Below, in pieces: positions 44,373 through 53,718 of a stretch of 64,000 bases of DNA; position 1 is the stretch's first letter; each line of letters begins with the position of its first letter. The position numbers and the translations under genes were made by a program. The stretch is from JAQUTK01 sp963677415 (GTDB lineage Bacteria; Bacteroidota; Bacteroidia; Bacteroidales; JAQUTK01). The notes under the pieces are model-generated. The model made no database searches. It saw only the letters and a program-made list of their open reading frames with translations, and was not told where the DNA came from. The DNA is taken from assembly GCA_963677415.2 (NCBI GenBank), contig CAXXFJ010000017.1, forward strand, positions 1-64,000, read 5' to 3'.

Positions 44373-46580
44373 ATGAATAAATTCTCTTTCCCTTTCTATC
44401 AACAGTTGGATGCAATGGATTGCGGTCCGAGTTGCTTGCGTATGATAGCGAAGCATTATGGCAAGAGCTATTCGTTGCAAACACTTCGGGAAAGAAGTTT
44501 TATTACCCGGCAGGGTGTCTCCATGCTGGGTGTCAGTGATGCTGCTGAGAGTATCGGTTTTCGTACAACCGGAGTGAAAGTCACTTTAGCAAAGTTGCAA
44601 GAAGATGTGCCACTGCCGTGCGTCCTGCATTGGAATCAGAACCATTTCGTTGTACTCTACAAGATTCAAAAAAGGCGTAATGGAAAAAGTGTCTATCACA
44701 TTGCTGATCCGGCACACGGATTGGTCAAATATGAAGAGAAATTGTTCCTGCGTTGCTGGTTCAGTACCCGTGCCGAAGGAGAGGATGAAGGGACGGCATT
44801 AGCTTTGGTGCCGGGTCCTGATTTTGAGGATTATGAAGAAGAGAAAGAGGTGACTACCCGTGATCTGGGTTACTTCTTCCGTTATCTCACTCCCTACAAA
44901 AAAAGCTTTGTACAACTAATACTGGGAATGGTGCTGGGCAGTTTGCTGCAACTCATATTCCCGTTTCTGACGCAGGCATTGGTTGATACCGGTATCCGTG
45001 ACGCCAACCTGAGCTTTATCACGTTGATACTTATCTCCCAGATGGTACTGTTTGTGACTAGTCTGGCCTTGCAGTTTATACAAAGCTGGATCATGCTGCA
45101 TGTCAATGCCCGGATCAATATCCATCTGATCTCCGACTTTCTCGCCAAACTGATGAAGCTGCCAATAGGCTTTTTTGACACGAAGATGATTGGTGATATT
45201 ATTCAGCGTATTGGCGATCATGGACGTATAGAGTCCTTTCTGACAGGCACATCTATTTCTACTATCTTTTCATTCTTCAATTTCATTGTATTTGGCTTTA
45301 TCCTTGCCTATTACAATATGTCAATTTTGGCCATATTCCTGATAGGTAACACGCTATATGTCATCTGGATCCTTCTCTTCATGCGTTATCGTCGTCAGCT
45401 GGATATCAAACGTTTTGCACAAGCGGCGGGTGACCGGAGCAATATCTATCAGTTGATCACCGGTATGCAGGAGATTAAACTCAATAACTGTGAGAAGCAG
45501 AAAAGGTGGCAATGGGAACGCATTCAGATCAAACTGTTTAAGATCAGTATCCAGGGAATGGCATTGGGACAGTATCAACAGATCGGTTCGCTCTTTTTCA
45601 GTCAAACGACGAGTATAATTATCTCCTTTATGGCTGCCAAAGAGGTGGTTTCCGGTAATATGACGCTGGGTATGATGATGTCCTTGACGTATATCATTGG
45701 TCAGTTGTCCGGCCCTATCGGCCAGTTCATCGGCTTCGTGCAGTCCTTGCAGGATGCAAAAATCAGTCTGGAACGATTGAGCGAGATACATCAGAAGAAG
45801 GATGAGGAGCAGTCGGAGAGTGTCCTGATAAGTGAGTTGCCTGAACGGCGTGATATTCGTTTAGAGAATGTCTTTTTCAGCTACGATGGCGCGGAGCGTG
45901 AATATGTGCTTGATAATATCAACCTCGTAATTCCTCAGAATAAGATTACCGCAATTGTTGGGGCAAGTGGCAGCGGGAAGACCACTATCGTAAAACTGCT
46001 GTTAGGCTTTTATCCACCCAATAAAGGAAATATTTATGTAGGTGAGGTGCCATTAAAGAATCTATCACCTCATGTCTGGCGCCAAAAATGCGGTTCGGTG
46101 ATGCAGGATGGATTTATCTTTTCCGATTCCATTGCCAATAACATTGCAGTCAGCGATGAGTATGTAGATAAAAAGAAACTCTTCTTTGCGGCTAATACAG
46201 CCAACATCAGGGAATTTATCGATTCACTTCCATTGGGTTATAATACTAAAATCGGTATGGAGGGTAATGGCATCAGTCAGGGACAGAAACAGCGTATCTT
46301 TATTGCAAGGGCAGTGTATAAGAACCCGGAGTTTCTATTCTTTGATGAGGCTACCAACTCTCTGGACACCAATAATGAAAAGGAGATTATGGATAAGCTC
46401 GACCAGTTTTATCAAGGTAAGACAGTAGTTATTGTGGCACATCGACTTAGCACGGTGCGACATGCGGATAATATAGTGGTCGTGGATAAAGGGAAAATAG
46501 CCGAAGAGGGAACGCATGAGGATCTGATTGCCCGAAAAGGGATTTATTATACGCTGGTAAAGAATCAGATCAATCAATAG
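44373..46580 (+). CDS. Peptidase-containing ABC exporter 2 (C39-ABC)
   Basis: A 735-residue paralogue of the exporter at 40654, same length and architecture: peptidase Cys17 (AMDCGPSC), His91 (NQNHFVVL), Asp112 (ADPAHG), six membrane helices, Walker A GASGSGKTT, signature ISQGQKQR and Walker B LFFDEATN. The DNA is richer in G+C than that of exporter 1. Both peptidases look active, so the locus has two complete cleavage and export machines. Its stop overlaps an in-frame GTG of the adaptor frame. Confidence 0.93.
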   Translation: MNKFSFPFYQQLDAMDCGPSCLRMIAKHYGKSYSLQTLRERSFITRQGVSMLGVSDAAESIGFRTTGVKVTLAKLQEDVPLPCVLHWNQNHFVVLYKIQKRRNGKSVYHIADPAHGLVKYEEKLFLRCWFSTRAEGEDEGTALALVPGPDFEDYEEEKEVTTRDLGYFFRYLTPYKKSFVQLILGMVLGSLLQLIFPFLTQALVDTGIRDANLSFITLILISQMVLFVTSLALQFIQSWIMLHVNARINIHLISDFLAKLMKLPIGFFDTKMIGDIIQRIGDHGRIESFLTGTSISTIFSFFNFIVFGFILAYYNMSILAIFLIGNTLYVIWILLFMRYRRQLDIKRFAQAAGDRSNIYQLITGMQEIKLNNCEKQKRWQWERIQIKLFKISIQGMALGQYQQIGSLFFSQTTSIIISFMAAKEVVSGNMTLGMMMSLTYIIGQLSGPIGQFIGFVQSLQDAKISLERLSEIHQKKDEEQSESVLISELPERRDIRLENVFFSYDGAEREYVLDNINLVIPQNKITAIVGASGSGKTTIVKLLLGFYPPNKGNIYVGEVPLKNLSPHVWRQKCGSVMQDGFIFSDSIANNIAVSDEYVDKKKLFFAANTANIREFIDSLPLGYNTKIGMEGNGISQGQKQRIFIARAVYKNPEFLFFDEATNSLDTNNEKEIMDKLDQFYQGKTVVIVAHRLSTVRHADNIVVVDKGKIAEEGTHEDLIARKGIYYTLVKNQINQ

Positions 46581-46591
46581 TGAGTAGATCA

Positions 46592-47908
46592 ATGAATGAA
46601 GAAAGCCGGAAGAAACTGATTATGGAGGATAAGAAAGAGAAAGAGATAGAATTGCGCAGTGAGGAAGCTCAGGAAGCCTTAGGTGATGTGCCGGGCTGGA
46701 TCTTACGCAACGGCATTATATGGCTGTTTGTCGTGGTGCTTGTATTATTAACAGGCAGCTGGTTCTTTAAATATCCGGATACCATTTCTGCTTCTGTTAC
46801 TTTGACTTCGGTCAATCCTCCTGTTCATATCATTGCCCGTGCCACCGGAAAGACTGACTCGCTGTATGTACGAGACAAACAAGTACTGAAAGCAGGTGAT
46901 TATTTAGCGGTGATAGAGAATCCGGCAACCACCAGAGATGTCTTATACGTACGTTCCTACCTGCAAAAGCTGAAAGAGAACCTCAATCAACCTGAATTAC
47001 CTCTTTTGTCAGAACCTCGTCTGGGCATGCTTCAAGGTAGTTACTCCACCTTGATACGGAGCATTCAGGAAATCATCCGTTTTCGCAAACTAAACTTTTA
47101 TCCTCAGAAACTGTCTGCCATAGAGAAACAGCAAAGCTTTTATATACAGTCTGAAAAGACGATAAGTCGTCAGATAGAGCTAACAAAAGAACAGTATCGT
47201 TTGGCAGGAAATAGTTACCGCAGGGATTCTGTTATTCATAGCAAGGGGATTATTACACTGGATAATATGGATAAGGCAACTTCCGGATATCTGTCGAAAG
47301 AACAGGAACTGGAAAGTGTCAGTGCTTCTTTGGATCAACTCAGGATGCAACAGGAAGAGATCAATGAGACTCTTCTGGAAACAGAAAATCAATTCAGAGA
47401 AGCAGAGAGTAAGTTGCAATCCGATATGAGCCATGCTCTGCTGCAATTGGAAAGTGAACTTTCAAGTTGGGAGCAGACCTATGTGTTGCAGACTCCGGTG
47501 GATGGTGTTGTGACGTTTACCTCTTATTGGAGTAAGAACCAGAATATCCTTTCCGGAGATGTTGTATTTACCATCATACCTGTCGCTAAAAGTGAATGGA
47601 TCGGCAAAGCCATGCTGCCAACGGCCCGATCCGGGAAGGTAAAGGTTGGTCAGCAAGTGCATATCCGTATGGCAAACTTCCCATACGAAGAATTTGGTAT
47701 TGTTGCTGGCGAGGTGAAATCCATCTCTCTGGTCCCGGTGGATGGTAATTATGTCTTAGAGATCTCTTTGCCAAACGGGCTAACGACGCATTACGGTAAG
47801 GTGCTTCCTTTTTCGCAGGAGATGACCGGAGAGGCACAAATCGTTACCGAAGACCTTCGCTTGCTGGAACGAATCCTCATACCAATGAAACAACTGCTGA
47901 TACGATAG
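46592..47908 (+). CDS. HlyD-family adaptor 2
   Basis: An adaptor of about 438 residues for exporter 2. It has a membrane helix (IIWLFVVVLVLLTGSWFF), lipoyl half (RATGKTDSLYVRDKQVLKAGD), coiled coil and C-terminal barrel. The frame opens at a GTG (46580) overlapping the exporter stop; ATG 46592 (MNEESRKK) or 46622 (MEDKKEKE) are likelier starts. It is paralogous to 42881. Its stop abuts the stop of the converging LanC-like gene with no gap. Confidence 0.9.
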   Translation: MNEESRKKLIMEDKKEKEIELRSEEAQEALGDVPGWILRNGIIWLFVVVLVLLTGSWFFKYPDTISASVTLTSVNPPVHIIARATGKTDSLYVRDKQVLKAGDYLAVIENPATTRDVLYVRSYLQKLKENLNQPELPLLSEPRLGMLQGSYSTLIRSIQEIIRFRKLNFYPQKLSAIEKQQSFYIQSEKTISRQIELTKEQYRLAGNSYRRDSVIHSKGIITLDNMDKATSGYLSKEQELESVSASLDQLRMQQEEINETLLETENQFREAESKLQSDMSHALLQLESELSSWEQTYVLQTPVDGVVTFTSYWSKNQNILSGDVVFTIIPVAKSEWIGKAMLPTARSGKVKVGQQVHIRMANFPYEEFGIVAGEVKSISLVPVDGNYVLEISLPNGLTTHYGKVLPFSQEMTGEAQIVTEDLRLLERILIPMKQLLIR

Positions 47909-48637
47909 TCAAGAGACAGATTGGTAAGACTCTTTTTTTTCTATCATTTTGAGCAAAGCTCCGGCAAGTCCTTCTCTCAATCCAAGTTTTCCTTCGTCAA
48001 TGTCTTGTGATTCCTGAATATCTCCCGTCAAAAAGTCCAGAATAGAGGATATGGGAATAGCATTGTATTCTTTATGGGAATAGGTCTTGAGATAGGTTTG
48101 CGCAATCTGTTTCTGTAGGGGAGTCAGGTCGGGAAGAGAGAGCATCACTTCGGCAGCATGGGCAAGGTCACTGAGATATAGTTCGTCAAAAGGAAGCTTT
48201 TTACCCGAAGAGATGCAGCTAGACAGGTGATATTGCACGTAGAGCAGGATTCCTCCCAGCCCATGTTCGATGCTCCAGTCCTTTATACGGCGCGGATCAC
48301 GTTCCATAATCCACTGGTTGACTTCATCAAGGATTTCCCGTGTGTCTCCTTGTGTAAACTTGTTCTGAACCAGATACTCTATACTCCAGCCAATGCCACA
48401 CAAGCCACTATCCAGATCAACCGGAAGTTCGGTGTTCAGGTTCTCATAAATGGTCTCGAGCAGCTCGCCTGCAAATTCCTCAAAGAGTGAAACGCCGATG
48501 AAACGGGAAAAGCGGCACATCAGTAGGACTACACCCATCCTGCCGTGCAATAATCCTTGATCGGATGACTGACCGGAATACATCATTAGATGGTGTATAA
48601 TCTGTTGTTGGTTTTCGGGGGTATCTTGAATATCCAT
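47909..48637 (-). CDS. Short LanC-like protein, minus strand
   Basis: A 242-residue paralogue of the protein at 37100: GLLHGRMGVVLLM, GLCGIGWSIEYL, DPRRI and GLREGLAGALL at matching spacings. It is the only gene on the minus strand within the main cluster and converges on adaptor 2 with directly adjoining stops. Only one motif cysteine (GLCGIGW) is kept, so metal-dependent cyclase activity is doubtful. It may bind the leader or scaffold other enzymes; this is inference. Confidence 0.72.
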   Translation of the reverse strand: MDIQDTPENQQQIIHHLMMYSGQSSDQGLLHGRMGVVLLMCRFSRFIGVSLFEEFAGELLETIYENLNTELPVDLDSGLCGIGWSIEYLVQNKFTQGDTREILDEVNQWIMERDPRRIKDWSIEHGLGGILLYVQYHLSSCISSGKKLPFDELYLSDLAHAAEVMLSLPDLTPLQKQIAQTYLKTYSHKEYNAIPISSILDFLTGDIQESQDIDEGKLGLREGLAGALLKMIEKKESYQSVS

Positions 48638-48751
48638 GGTTTTAATTATAAAATAAAGCGCTAATATCTGATTTGGGTGGAAAGTTACATATTCTGATGC
48701 AAAAAGGTCATGTTTTAAATATGAAAAAATGCTACTGTGGTAGAATTTTTA

Positions 48752-48759
48752 TAGTTTTG
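48752..48759 (+). promoter_or_regulatory. -7 box upstream of the GT-LanC fusion
   Basis: TAGTTTTG, 70 bases before the start at 48830; the -33 element is unclear. Confidence 0.5.
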
Positions 48760-48829
48760 CTGTCAAAATAAAAAGATAGGCACCTTAAATCAGTATTCAT
48801 CAATCTATCTGAAAGAATTTAATGCGAGA

Positions 48830-50380
48830 ATGGGAGAAGCAATAGACTTAACAATCATCATTCCTTTTTTAAACGAAAAAGAGGAAGTAGAGAATACCCT
48901 GAAAAGTATACGTGAACATTCTGATGCTTATATTCCTATCTTGCTCATTGATGATGCCTCGGATGACGGATATGATTATGAGTCAGTGGCGCGAAAATAT
49001 GGAGCGCAATATGAGTATAATAAAGAAAGAAAGGGAGTAGCTGCGTCTCGTGATATGGGAGTCGAGCTTTGCCAAACTACCTATTTTTTGTTGCTGGATT
49101 CACACATGCGGTTTTATGAAAACAAATGGCCGGACCGTCTGTTGTCCCTTTTGAAGGAAGATGATCGGGCCCTTTTTTGTGCGCAGACCAAGGTGCTGTG
49201 CCGTATGGATGGAGAAATTGTAGAGGTTGAGAATGCGCTAATTACATATGGTGCATATATTGATGTTCTCGGAGAGAAAGGACGCGTCATTTCGTCGAAA
49301 TGGATTGGAAAGGATTCCAACCCGGAAGAATTAGTAGTAGAGATTCCATGTGTATTAGGTGCAGCTTATGCCACAAGTAAGCGTTATTGGCAATATTTGC
49401 ATGGACTTCGCGGATTAATTTTTTATGGTTGTGATGAAGAATATATTAGCCTCAAAGTATGGAAAGAAGGGGGGCGTTGTTTGTTTATAAAAGACATTAT
49501 CATCGGCCATATATATCGCAAGGAGGCACCGTATGTGATAGATCCTTTCTGTTTCGTCTATAATAAGTTGCTGATAGCTGAATTGTTGTTGCCATACATG
49601 ATTAAGAAGAGATTATTCGTACATTTTGAAGCATCTCAGAAGGAAGATTATATGAAAGCGATGGAGTCGTTTTCTACAAAACGAGAAGAAATCTCGTCCT
49701 TGAAACTCCATCTCCGGTCTATTTCTTCCCGCTCAGATGAGGAGGTGCTTCATATGCAAAATAATGGAGATGAAATCACATCCTACTTTCATTCAATATG
49801 GCAAATACTCGCGAAAACAGGTCAGCCAAACTCGTGGGGGTTATCGGAAGGAAAAGCAGGTCTTGCAGTCACTTTATTTAAAAAAGCTTCTCTTTCTGAA
49901 CAGGAGTTTGTCCGTGAATTGATTTGTGAACTATTTAAGGATCTTCCTGAGCTTATACAATCATTCTCTTTGTCTGCTTCCCTCGGGTATGGCTGGTGCG
50001 GAATAGGTTGGGCCATATCCTACTTCATACACAAGAATATCTTGTCCGAAGAGTATGCTTCACTTTTACCATTTATTGATCAATGTGTGATGCAGAGAGA
50101 TCCACGCCGTATTCGCGAAAGCGATTTTGAGAAAGGACTTGCAGGAGTGCTCTATTATGTAATGTATCGCATCGAAAATCAAGGTGTCCATAATTCTGTA
50201 GTATTTGATAATCAGTACCTTCAGGAACTGGAAGAAGTTACCAACGATTTGTTTTTGCATGCTGAAGGGATTGATTCTGTTGAAGTGTTACAGGTTTTTT
50301 TGCAGGGATGTAAAAAAGGAAAGTATGCAATCGAGTTACTGGAAGAACCTGATTTGTATTATTGTCCGGGTAAGGCATGA
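48830..50380 (+). CDS. Fusion of GalNAc-transferase-like GT and LanC-like domain
   Basis: A 516-residue fusion. Residues 1 to about 265 are a GT-A glycosyltransferase: IIPFLNEKEEVENTL, IDDASDDG, the metal motif DSH (90-92), and GCDEEYISLKVWKEGG...IIGHIYR (200-230). These match the layout of polypeptide N-acetylgalactosaminyltransferases (GT27-like), which act on peptide Ser/Thr. Residues about 330-516 are a LanC-like half domain: GLSEGKAGLAVTLF, GYGWCGIGWAISYF, DPRRI, GLAGVLYYV. It lacks the last GLxxGxAG repeat seen in the stand-alone copies. Peptide O-glycosylation guided by a LanC-like domain is the natural hypothesis. Confidence 0.8.
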   Translation: MGEAIDLTIIIPFLNEKEEVENTLKSIREHSDAYIPILLIDDASDDGYDYESVARKYGAQYEYNKERKGVAASRDMGVELCQTTYFLLLDSHMRFYENKWPDRLLSLLKEDDRALFCAQTKVLCRMDGEIVEVENALITYGAYIDVLGEKGRVISSKWIGKDSNPEELVVEIPCVLGAAYATSKRYWQYLHGLRGLIFYGCDEEYISLKVWKEGGRCLFIKDIIIGHIYRKEAPYVIDPFCFVYNKLLIAELLLPYMIKKRLFVHFEASQKEDYMKAMESFSTKREEISSLKLHLRSISSRSDEEVLHMQNNGDEITSYFHSIWQILAKTGQPNSWGLSEGKAGLAVTLFKKASLSEQEFVRELICELFKDLPELIQSFSLSASLGYGWCGIGWAISYFIHKNILSEEYASLLPFIDQCVMQRDPRRIRESDFEKGLAGVLYYVMYRIENQGVHNSVVFDNQYLQELEEVTNDLFLHAEGIDSVEVLQVFLQGCKKGKYAIELLEEPDLYYCPGKA

Positions 50381-50553
50381 TATAGATCTGCTATGTAAAA
50401 AAAGCTTATATTATAGCCTGAATAAGAAAAAAGGATTAACTCAATTTAATTAATTTCGAAACACAAGAAATATTTTGTATCATTGCATTCCCAAATAAGG
50501 AAGAAAGAGTCTAAGTGCACTTCCAAGGGTTTGTATACACTAATATCAATACG

Positions 50554-52062
50554 ATGGAAGCAACTGTTTTTTTTAATACTCATCAGCATACATATCTCTA
50601 TGATGCTTTAAACAATACATTTCTTTATGCTCACCCTTTGTGGAAAGAGTTTAAGAAACTGGATGAGCAGGGAGTTTCTTTGGATGAGTGGGAAAGTCAA
50701 ATCAGCACCACGCAACCTCAACTTTATGAGTGTTATCAGGATGAGCTACAGTATTATAAGAACAAATACCTTTTTTTAAAAGAGAGTGGTTTTTTTCAAA
50801 AACTTCCTGATCAGAGAGTTGTGCGTGAAATCACTCAGTCGCAAGTCGAATCTTCTTTGGATGATATTCATCAGATCATTTTTGAGGTGACAAACCGGTG
50901 CAATCTCAATTGTAAGTATTGTGGCTATGGTGATCTATATTCCAATTATGATGTCAGAGAAGATGTAGATATGAGTCTTGAAAAAGGAAAGAAAGTGCTT
51001 GATTTTTTCATTGCGCGTTGGAAGCTACGCCCCCCCCGTTCCTATAAAAGAGAGATGTATGTAAGCTTTTATGGAGGTGAACCACTTTTGAACATGCCAT
51101 TTATTAAGGAGATGGTTGCTTATGTAGAAGCTAATTTCCCTAAAGAAATTAACTTTTGCTTTTCCCTAACCACCAATGCTGTTCTCCTTCAGAAGAATAT
51201 GGACTATTTGGTTGAGAAAAAGTTTCATGCTTTGATTAGTCTGGATGGGGATGAGCAGGCTCAGAGTTACCGGGCCAATCATGCCGGAATCAATTCTTTC
51301 GCAACGATTTTACCTCAAATTAAAACATTGAAAAGTAAGTATCCTGATTATTTCAAAGAATTTGTAAATTTCAATGCTGTCATACATAATCGAAACTCGG
51401 TTGAAGGTGTATTGACCTTTGTTAAAAACGAATTTGATAAAGTGCCAAGAATATCTGAACTGAATGATAATGGTATCAATCCGGATAAAGTGGAAGCTTT
51501 TTACAAAACTTTTCAAAATATATCCGTCAGTCTGGAGAAGGCAGAGCACAGGCAAAAAACGGAGGATGACTATTTTATAGATCTTCCGAAAGTTCGTGAC
51601 ATTGGTCTTTTTATAACTCGTAATACAGACAATTATATATCGAACTATGATGATTTCTTTGCTCCCAAAAAGACATATCTGTCCCACGGTACAGGGACAT
51701 GCGTGCCTTTTTCAAAGAAATTATTTGTAACCTCTACCGGTAAGGTCTATCCGTGCGAGCGAATTGGCGAAGAGACACCTCTGGGCAAGGTTGATGAGAC
51801 TAAAGGCCTGCAAATTGATATAGAAGCGGTTCTTTTGTTTTATAATACGTTTTTTTCCAAAATGAGTGGTCTCTGCAATATTTGCTATCAATTGAGGACA
51901 TGCGCCAGTTGTATGTACTATTTCAAAGATATTCAAAATCCTGTTTGTGAAGATTTCCAGAACAAGAAAGACTTCGAACAACATTTAGCTTACTATATAA
52001 ATGTGTTGGAAAGTGAGCCGCAACTTCAGGCTCGAATTCGGGAAGAAGTCACTTTTACTTAA
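50554..52062 (+). CDS. Radical SAM/SPASM peptide maturase (GG-Bacteroidales type)
   Basis: A 502-residue radical SAM enzyme with the cluster motif CNLNCKYC (Cys 116, 120, 123 from ATG 50554), YGGEPLL, and a C-terminal SPASM-like cysteine set (VYPCERIG...CNICYQLRTCASC...VCEDF) that would bind auxiliary Fe-S clusters. It matches the maturase family Haft paired with double-glycine Bacteroidales precursors. The frame is open from a GTG at 50515, but MEATVFF is the more natural start. An eight-C run (51030-51037) lies in the codons for RPPR. It is followed directly by its pseudo-radical-SAM partner and precursor B. Expected to install a thioether or C-C crosslink; the chemistry is unproven. Confidence 0.9.
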   Translation: MEATVFFNTHQHTYLYDALNNTFLYAHPLWKEFKKLDEQGVSLDEWESQISTTQPQLYECYQDELQYYKNKYLFLKESGFFQKLPDQRVVREITQSQVESSLDDIHQIIFEVTNRCNLNCKYCGYGDLYSNYDVREDVDMSLEKGKKVLDFFIARWKLRPPRSYKREMYVSFYGGEPLLNMPFIKEMVAYVEANFPKEINFCFSLTTNAVLLQKNMDYLVEKKFHALISLDGDEQAQSYRANHAGINSFATILPQIKTLKSKYPDYFKEFVNFNAVIHNRNSVEGVLTFVKNEFDKVPRISELNDNGINPDKVEAFYKTFQNISVSLEKAEHRQKTEDDYFIDLPKVRDIGLFITRNTDNYISNYDDFFAPKKTYLSHGTGTCVPFSKKLFVTSTGKVYPCERIGEETPLGKVDETKGLQIDIEAVLLFYNTFFSKMSGLCNICYQLRTCASCMYYFKDIQNPVCEDFQNKKDFEQHLAYYINVLESEPQLQARIREEVTFT

Positions 52063-52065
52063 TTA

Positions 52066-53322
52066 ATGCGCGAGGATTATCAAATGAACTATAATTTTTA
52101 TCTGGATAGTTACAGTTGCTTCTTTGAGAAAGAAGACTGTTTCTTTGTATACAATACTTTAAACGGGAAATGGGCCGATTGTTCTGTTACAGAAGAACGT
52201 CGCAGACTTTTCGCACCCTTTCTGGAGGGAATCAACTATTCAATTTCCCTTTCTGAAGATATGATCCGGGAATGCCAGCTTGAGCCTTTTATAAAGGCTG
52301 TTCGTGATGGTTTTTCCGGAGATTTGATTCTTGCCGGAGCAGAAACGGTCACTCCCTTTCTGTTTCCTTCTCTTCCTGATTTCAAGTATGAGATGAAGAA
52401 ACTTGATAAGAAGGAACGGGCGTTAGGACATGAAGTCTATCAGAATCTCAAAGAGTTACATCTTTTCCTTCATCCTCGCATTGAGTCGGGAAAGGGGCCT
52501 TTTCTGCCGGAACAGATTTTCTATATGAAAGACAGATTTCCGATTGCAGAAGATTGGCAGCAACAATATTCTCCTTTTCTTCAGGACCTGACTCTGGTTT
52601 GGAAGGGAAAACTACATATCTGGTGCAATCAAATTGGTGCTGATATGTGGCCCTCTCTGAATGAGGTGTTTTCTTCCCTTCCGATTCAGAAAGTCATACA
52701 TACAGGAGTAGATAGTTCTTTGCCTCCTTTGAATAAGTTTATAAATAAAGAGGATTATTCCTTTGAGGTATTTGTGACAGATGATTCTGAAGCAACAGTC
52801 ATGGATACATGGACTGTTTTTCATTCGGGGATGGATAATGAGATCACCTTTCAATGGTTGATCACTTCAGAAAAGGAGTGGAAGAAAGCCTCAGAATGGA
52901 TAGAAAAGAATCAAACAGTGGCTGTTGATTTGAAACCTTATTTTAATGGAAGAAATAGAAAATTCTTTGAAAAGTACATTTTTTTAAAAGAAGAGGATCT
53001 TTTTTTTGAGATTATAAGAAAAAAAGATATCTTTGCCCGAAAGGCGTTGAATACGAATTATTTTGGGAAGCTTTATCTATTTTCGGATGGAAAGGTATAT
53101 GCACATCCTGCTGATAACTCCTTGGGAGCAATTACTGATACACCTCTTCCGGAGATGATTTACAGGGAGCTGACTGAGGGGAAGTCGTGGCTATTAATCC
53201 GTAATCAGGAACCTTGTGCCTCGTGTCGTTATCAATGGATTTGTCCTTCGCCTTCAGACTATGAGCGGGCATTGATGGTGCCTAATCTTTGTCACTTGAA
53301 GAAAAAAGGAGATGCAGAATAA
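52066..53322 (+). CDS. Pseudo-radical-SAM protein of the GG-Bacteroidales system
   Basis: A 418-residue protein with the overall layout of the maturase but no CxxxCxxC motif, so it cannot bind the SAM cluster. A residual SPASM-like CASCRYQWICPSPSDYE remains near the C-terminus, and LYLFSDGKVYAHPADNSLG matches the region before it. It starts 3 bases after the maturase stop (an alternative ATG is at 52084). It likely forms a complex with the maturase to position the precursor; this is inference from the family. Confidence 0.88.
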   Translation: MREDYQMNYNFYLDSYSCFFEKEDCFFVYNTLNGKWADCSVTEERRRLFAPFLEGINYSISLSEDMIRECQLEPFIKAVRDGFSGDLILAGAETVTPFLFPSLPDFKYEMKKLDKKERALGHEVYQNLKELHLFLHPRIESGKGPFLPEQIFYMKDRFPIAEDWQQQYSPFLQDLTLVWKGKLHIWCNQIGADMWPSLNEVFSSLPIQKVIHTGVDSSLPPLNKFINKEDYSFEVFVTDDSEATVMDTWTVFHSGMDNEITFQWLITSEKEWKKASEWIEKNQTVAVDLKPYFNGRNRKFFEKYIFLKEEDLFFEIIRKKDIFARKALNTNYFGKLYLFSDGKVYAHPADNSLGAITDTPLPEMIYRELTEGKSWLLIRNQEPCASCRYQWICPSPSDYERALMVPNLCHLKKKGDAE

Positions 53323-53354
53323 GAAAATATTTTTAACCATTTAAATATATAGTT

Positions 53355-53606
53355 ATGAAAGATCTAAAGAGTATCAAGCTGACAAAACTTGATCGTGTTC
53401 GATTAGAAGAACGTAAAATGAGTTATCTGGTAGGCGGTCGTGTCACTGATTTTGATTGCAATTGTGCCTGTTATTATGCGAATAGCGGAGGTTCAAGTAC
53501 TGATGATAATAGAGCAGCTAATATAGCAGGTAAACTGAGCTCATTTACTACTGTTTTTGAGTTTCCGGCCTTTGTAGTTAAATCAGTCTTGTTGAAAAAG
53601 AAATAG
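53355..53606 (+). CDS. GG-Bacteroidales natural product precursor (RiPP precursor B)
   Basis: An 83-residue precursor. The leader (residues 1-28) includes KLTKLDRVRLEERKMSYLVGG, with the double glycine at 27-28 preceded by the conserved RxMS/NxLxGG pattern. The core begins RVTDFDCNCACYYANSGGSS, with cysteines at 35, 37 and 39 and the Ser/Gly-rich, Asn/Ala-rich block of the TIGR04149-type family. It continues beyond LSS into a hydrophobic, lysine-ended tail (TTVFEFPAFVVKSVLLKKK) that I do not recall from this family. It lies 32 bases after the pseudo-radical-SAM gene. Likely substrate of the maturase and of the C39 exporters. Confidence 0.88.
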   Translation: MKDLKSIKLTKLDRVRLEERKMSYLVGGRVTDFDCNCACYYANSGGSSTDDNRAANIAGKLSSFTTVFEFPAFVVKSVLLKKK

Positions 53607-53666
53607 ATAATGCTGGAGACTGCTTCGTCCCGATCAGTTTTTCTAATCCATTCATTCGATTATTAG

Positions 53667-53712
53667 TAACTTTGGCGAAACTTGTTCCGCTAAAGTTATT
53701 AGTTGATTTTTT
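53667..53712 (+). terminator. Terminator after precursor B
   Basis: TAACTTTGGCG and CGCTAAAGTTA arms flank a 10-base loop, with six T's a few bases on. It could allow more precursor than downstream message. Confidence 0.65.
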
Positions 53713-53718
53713 ATATCT

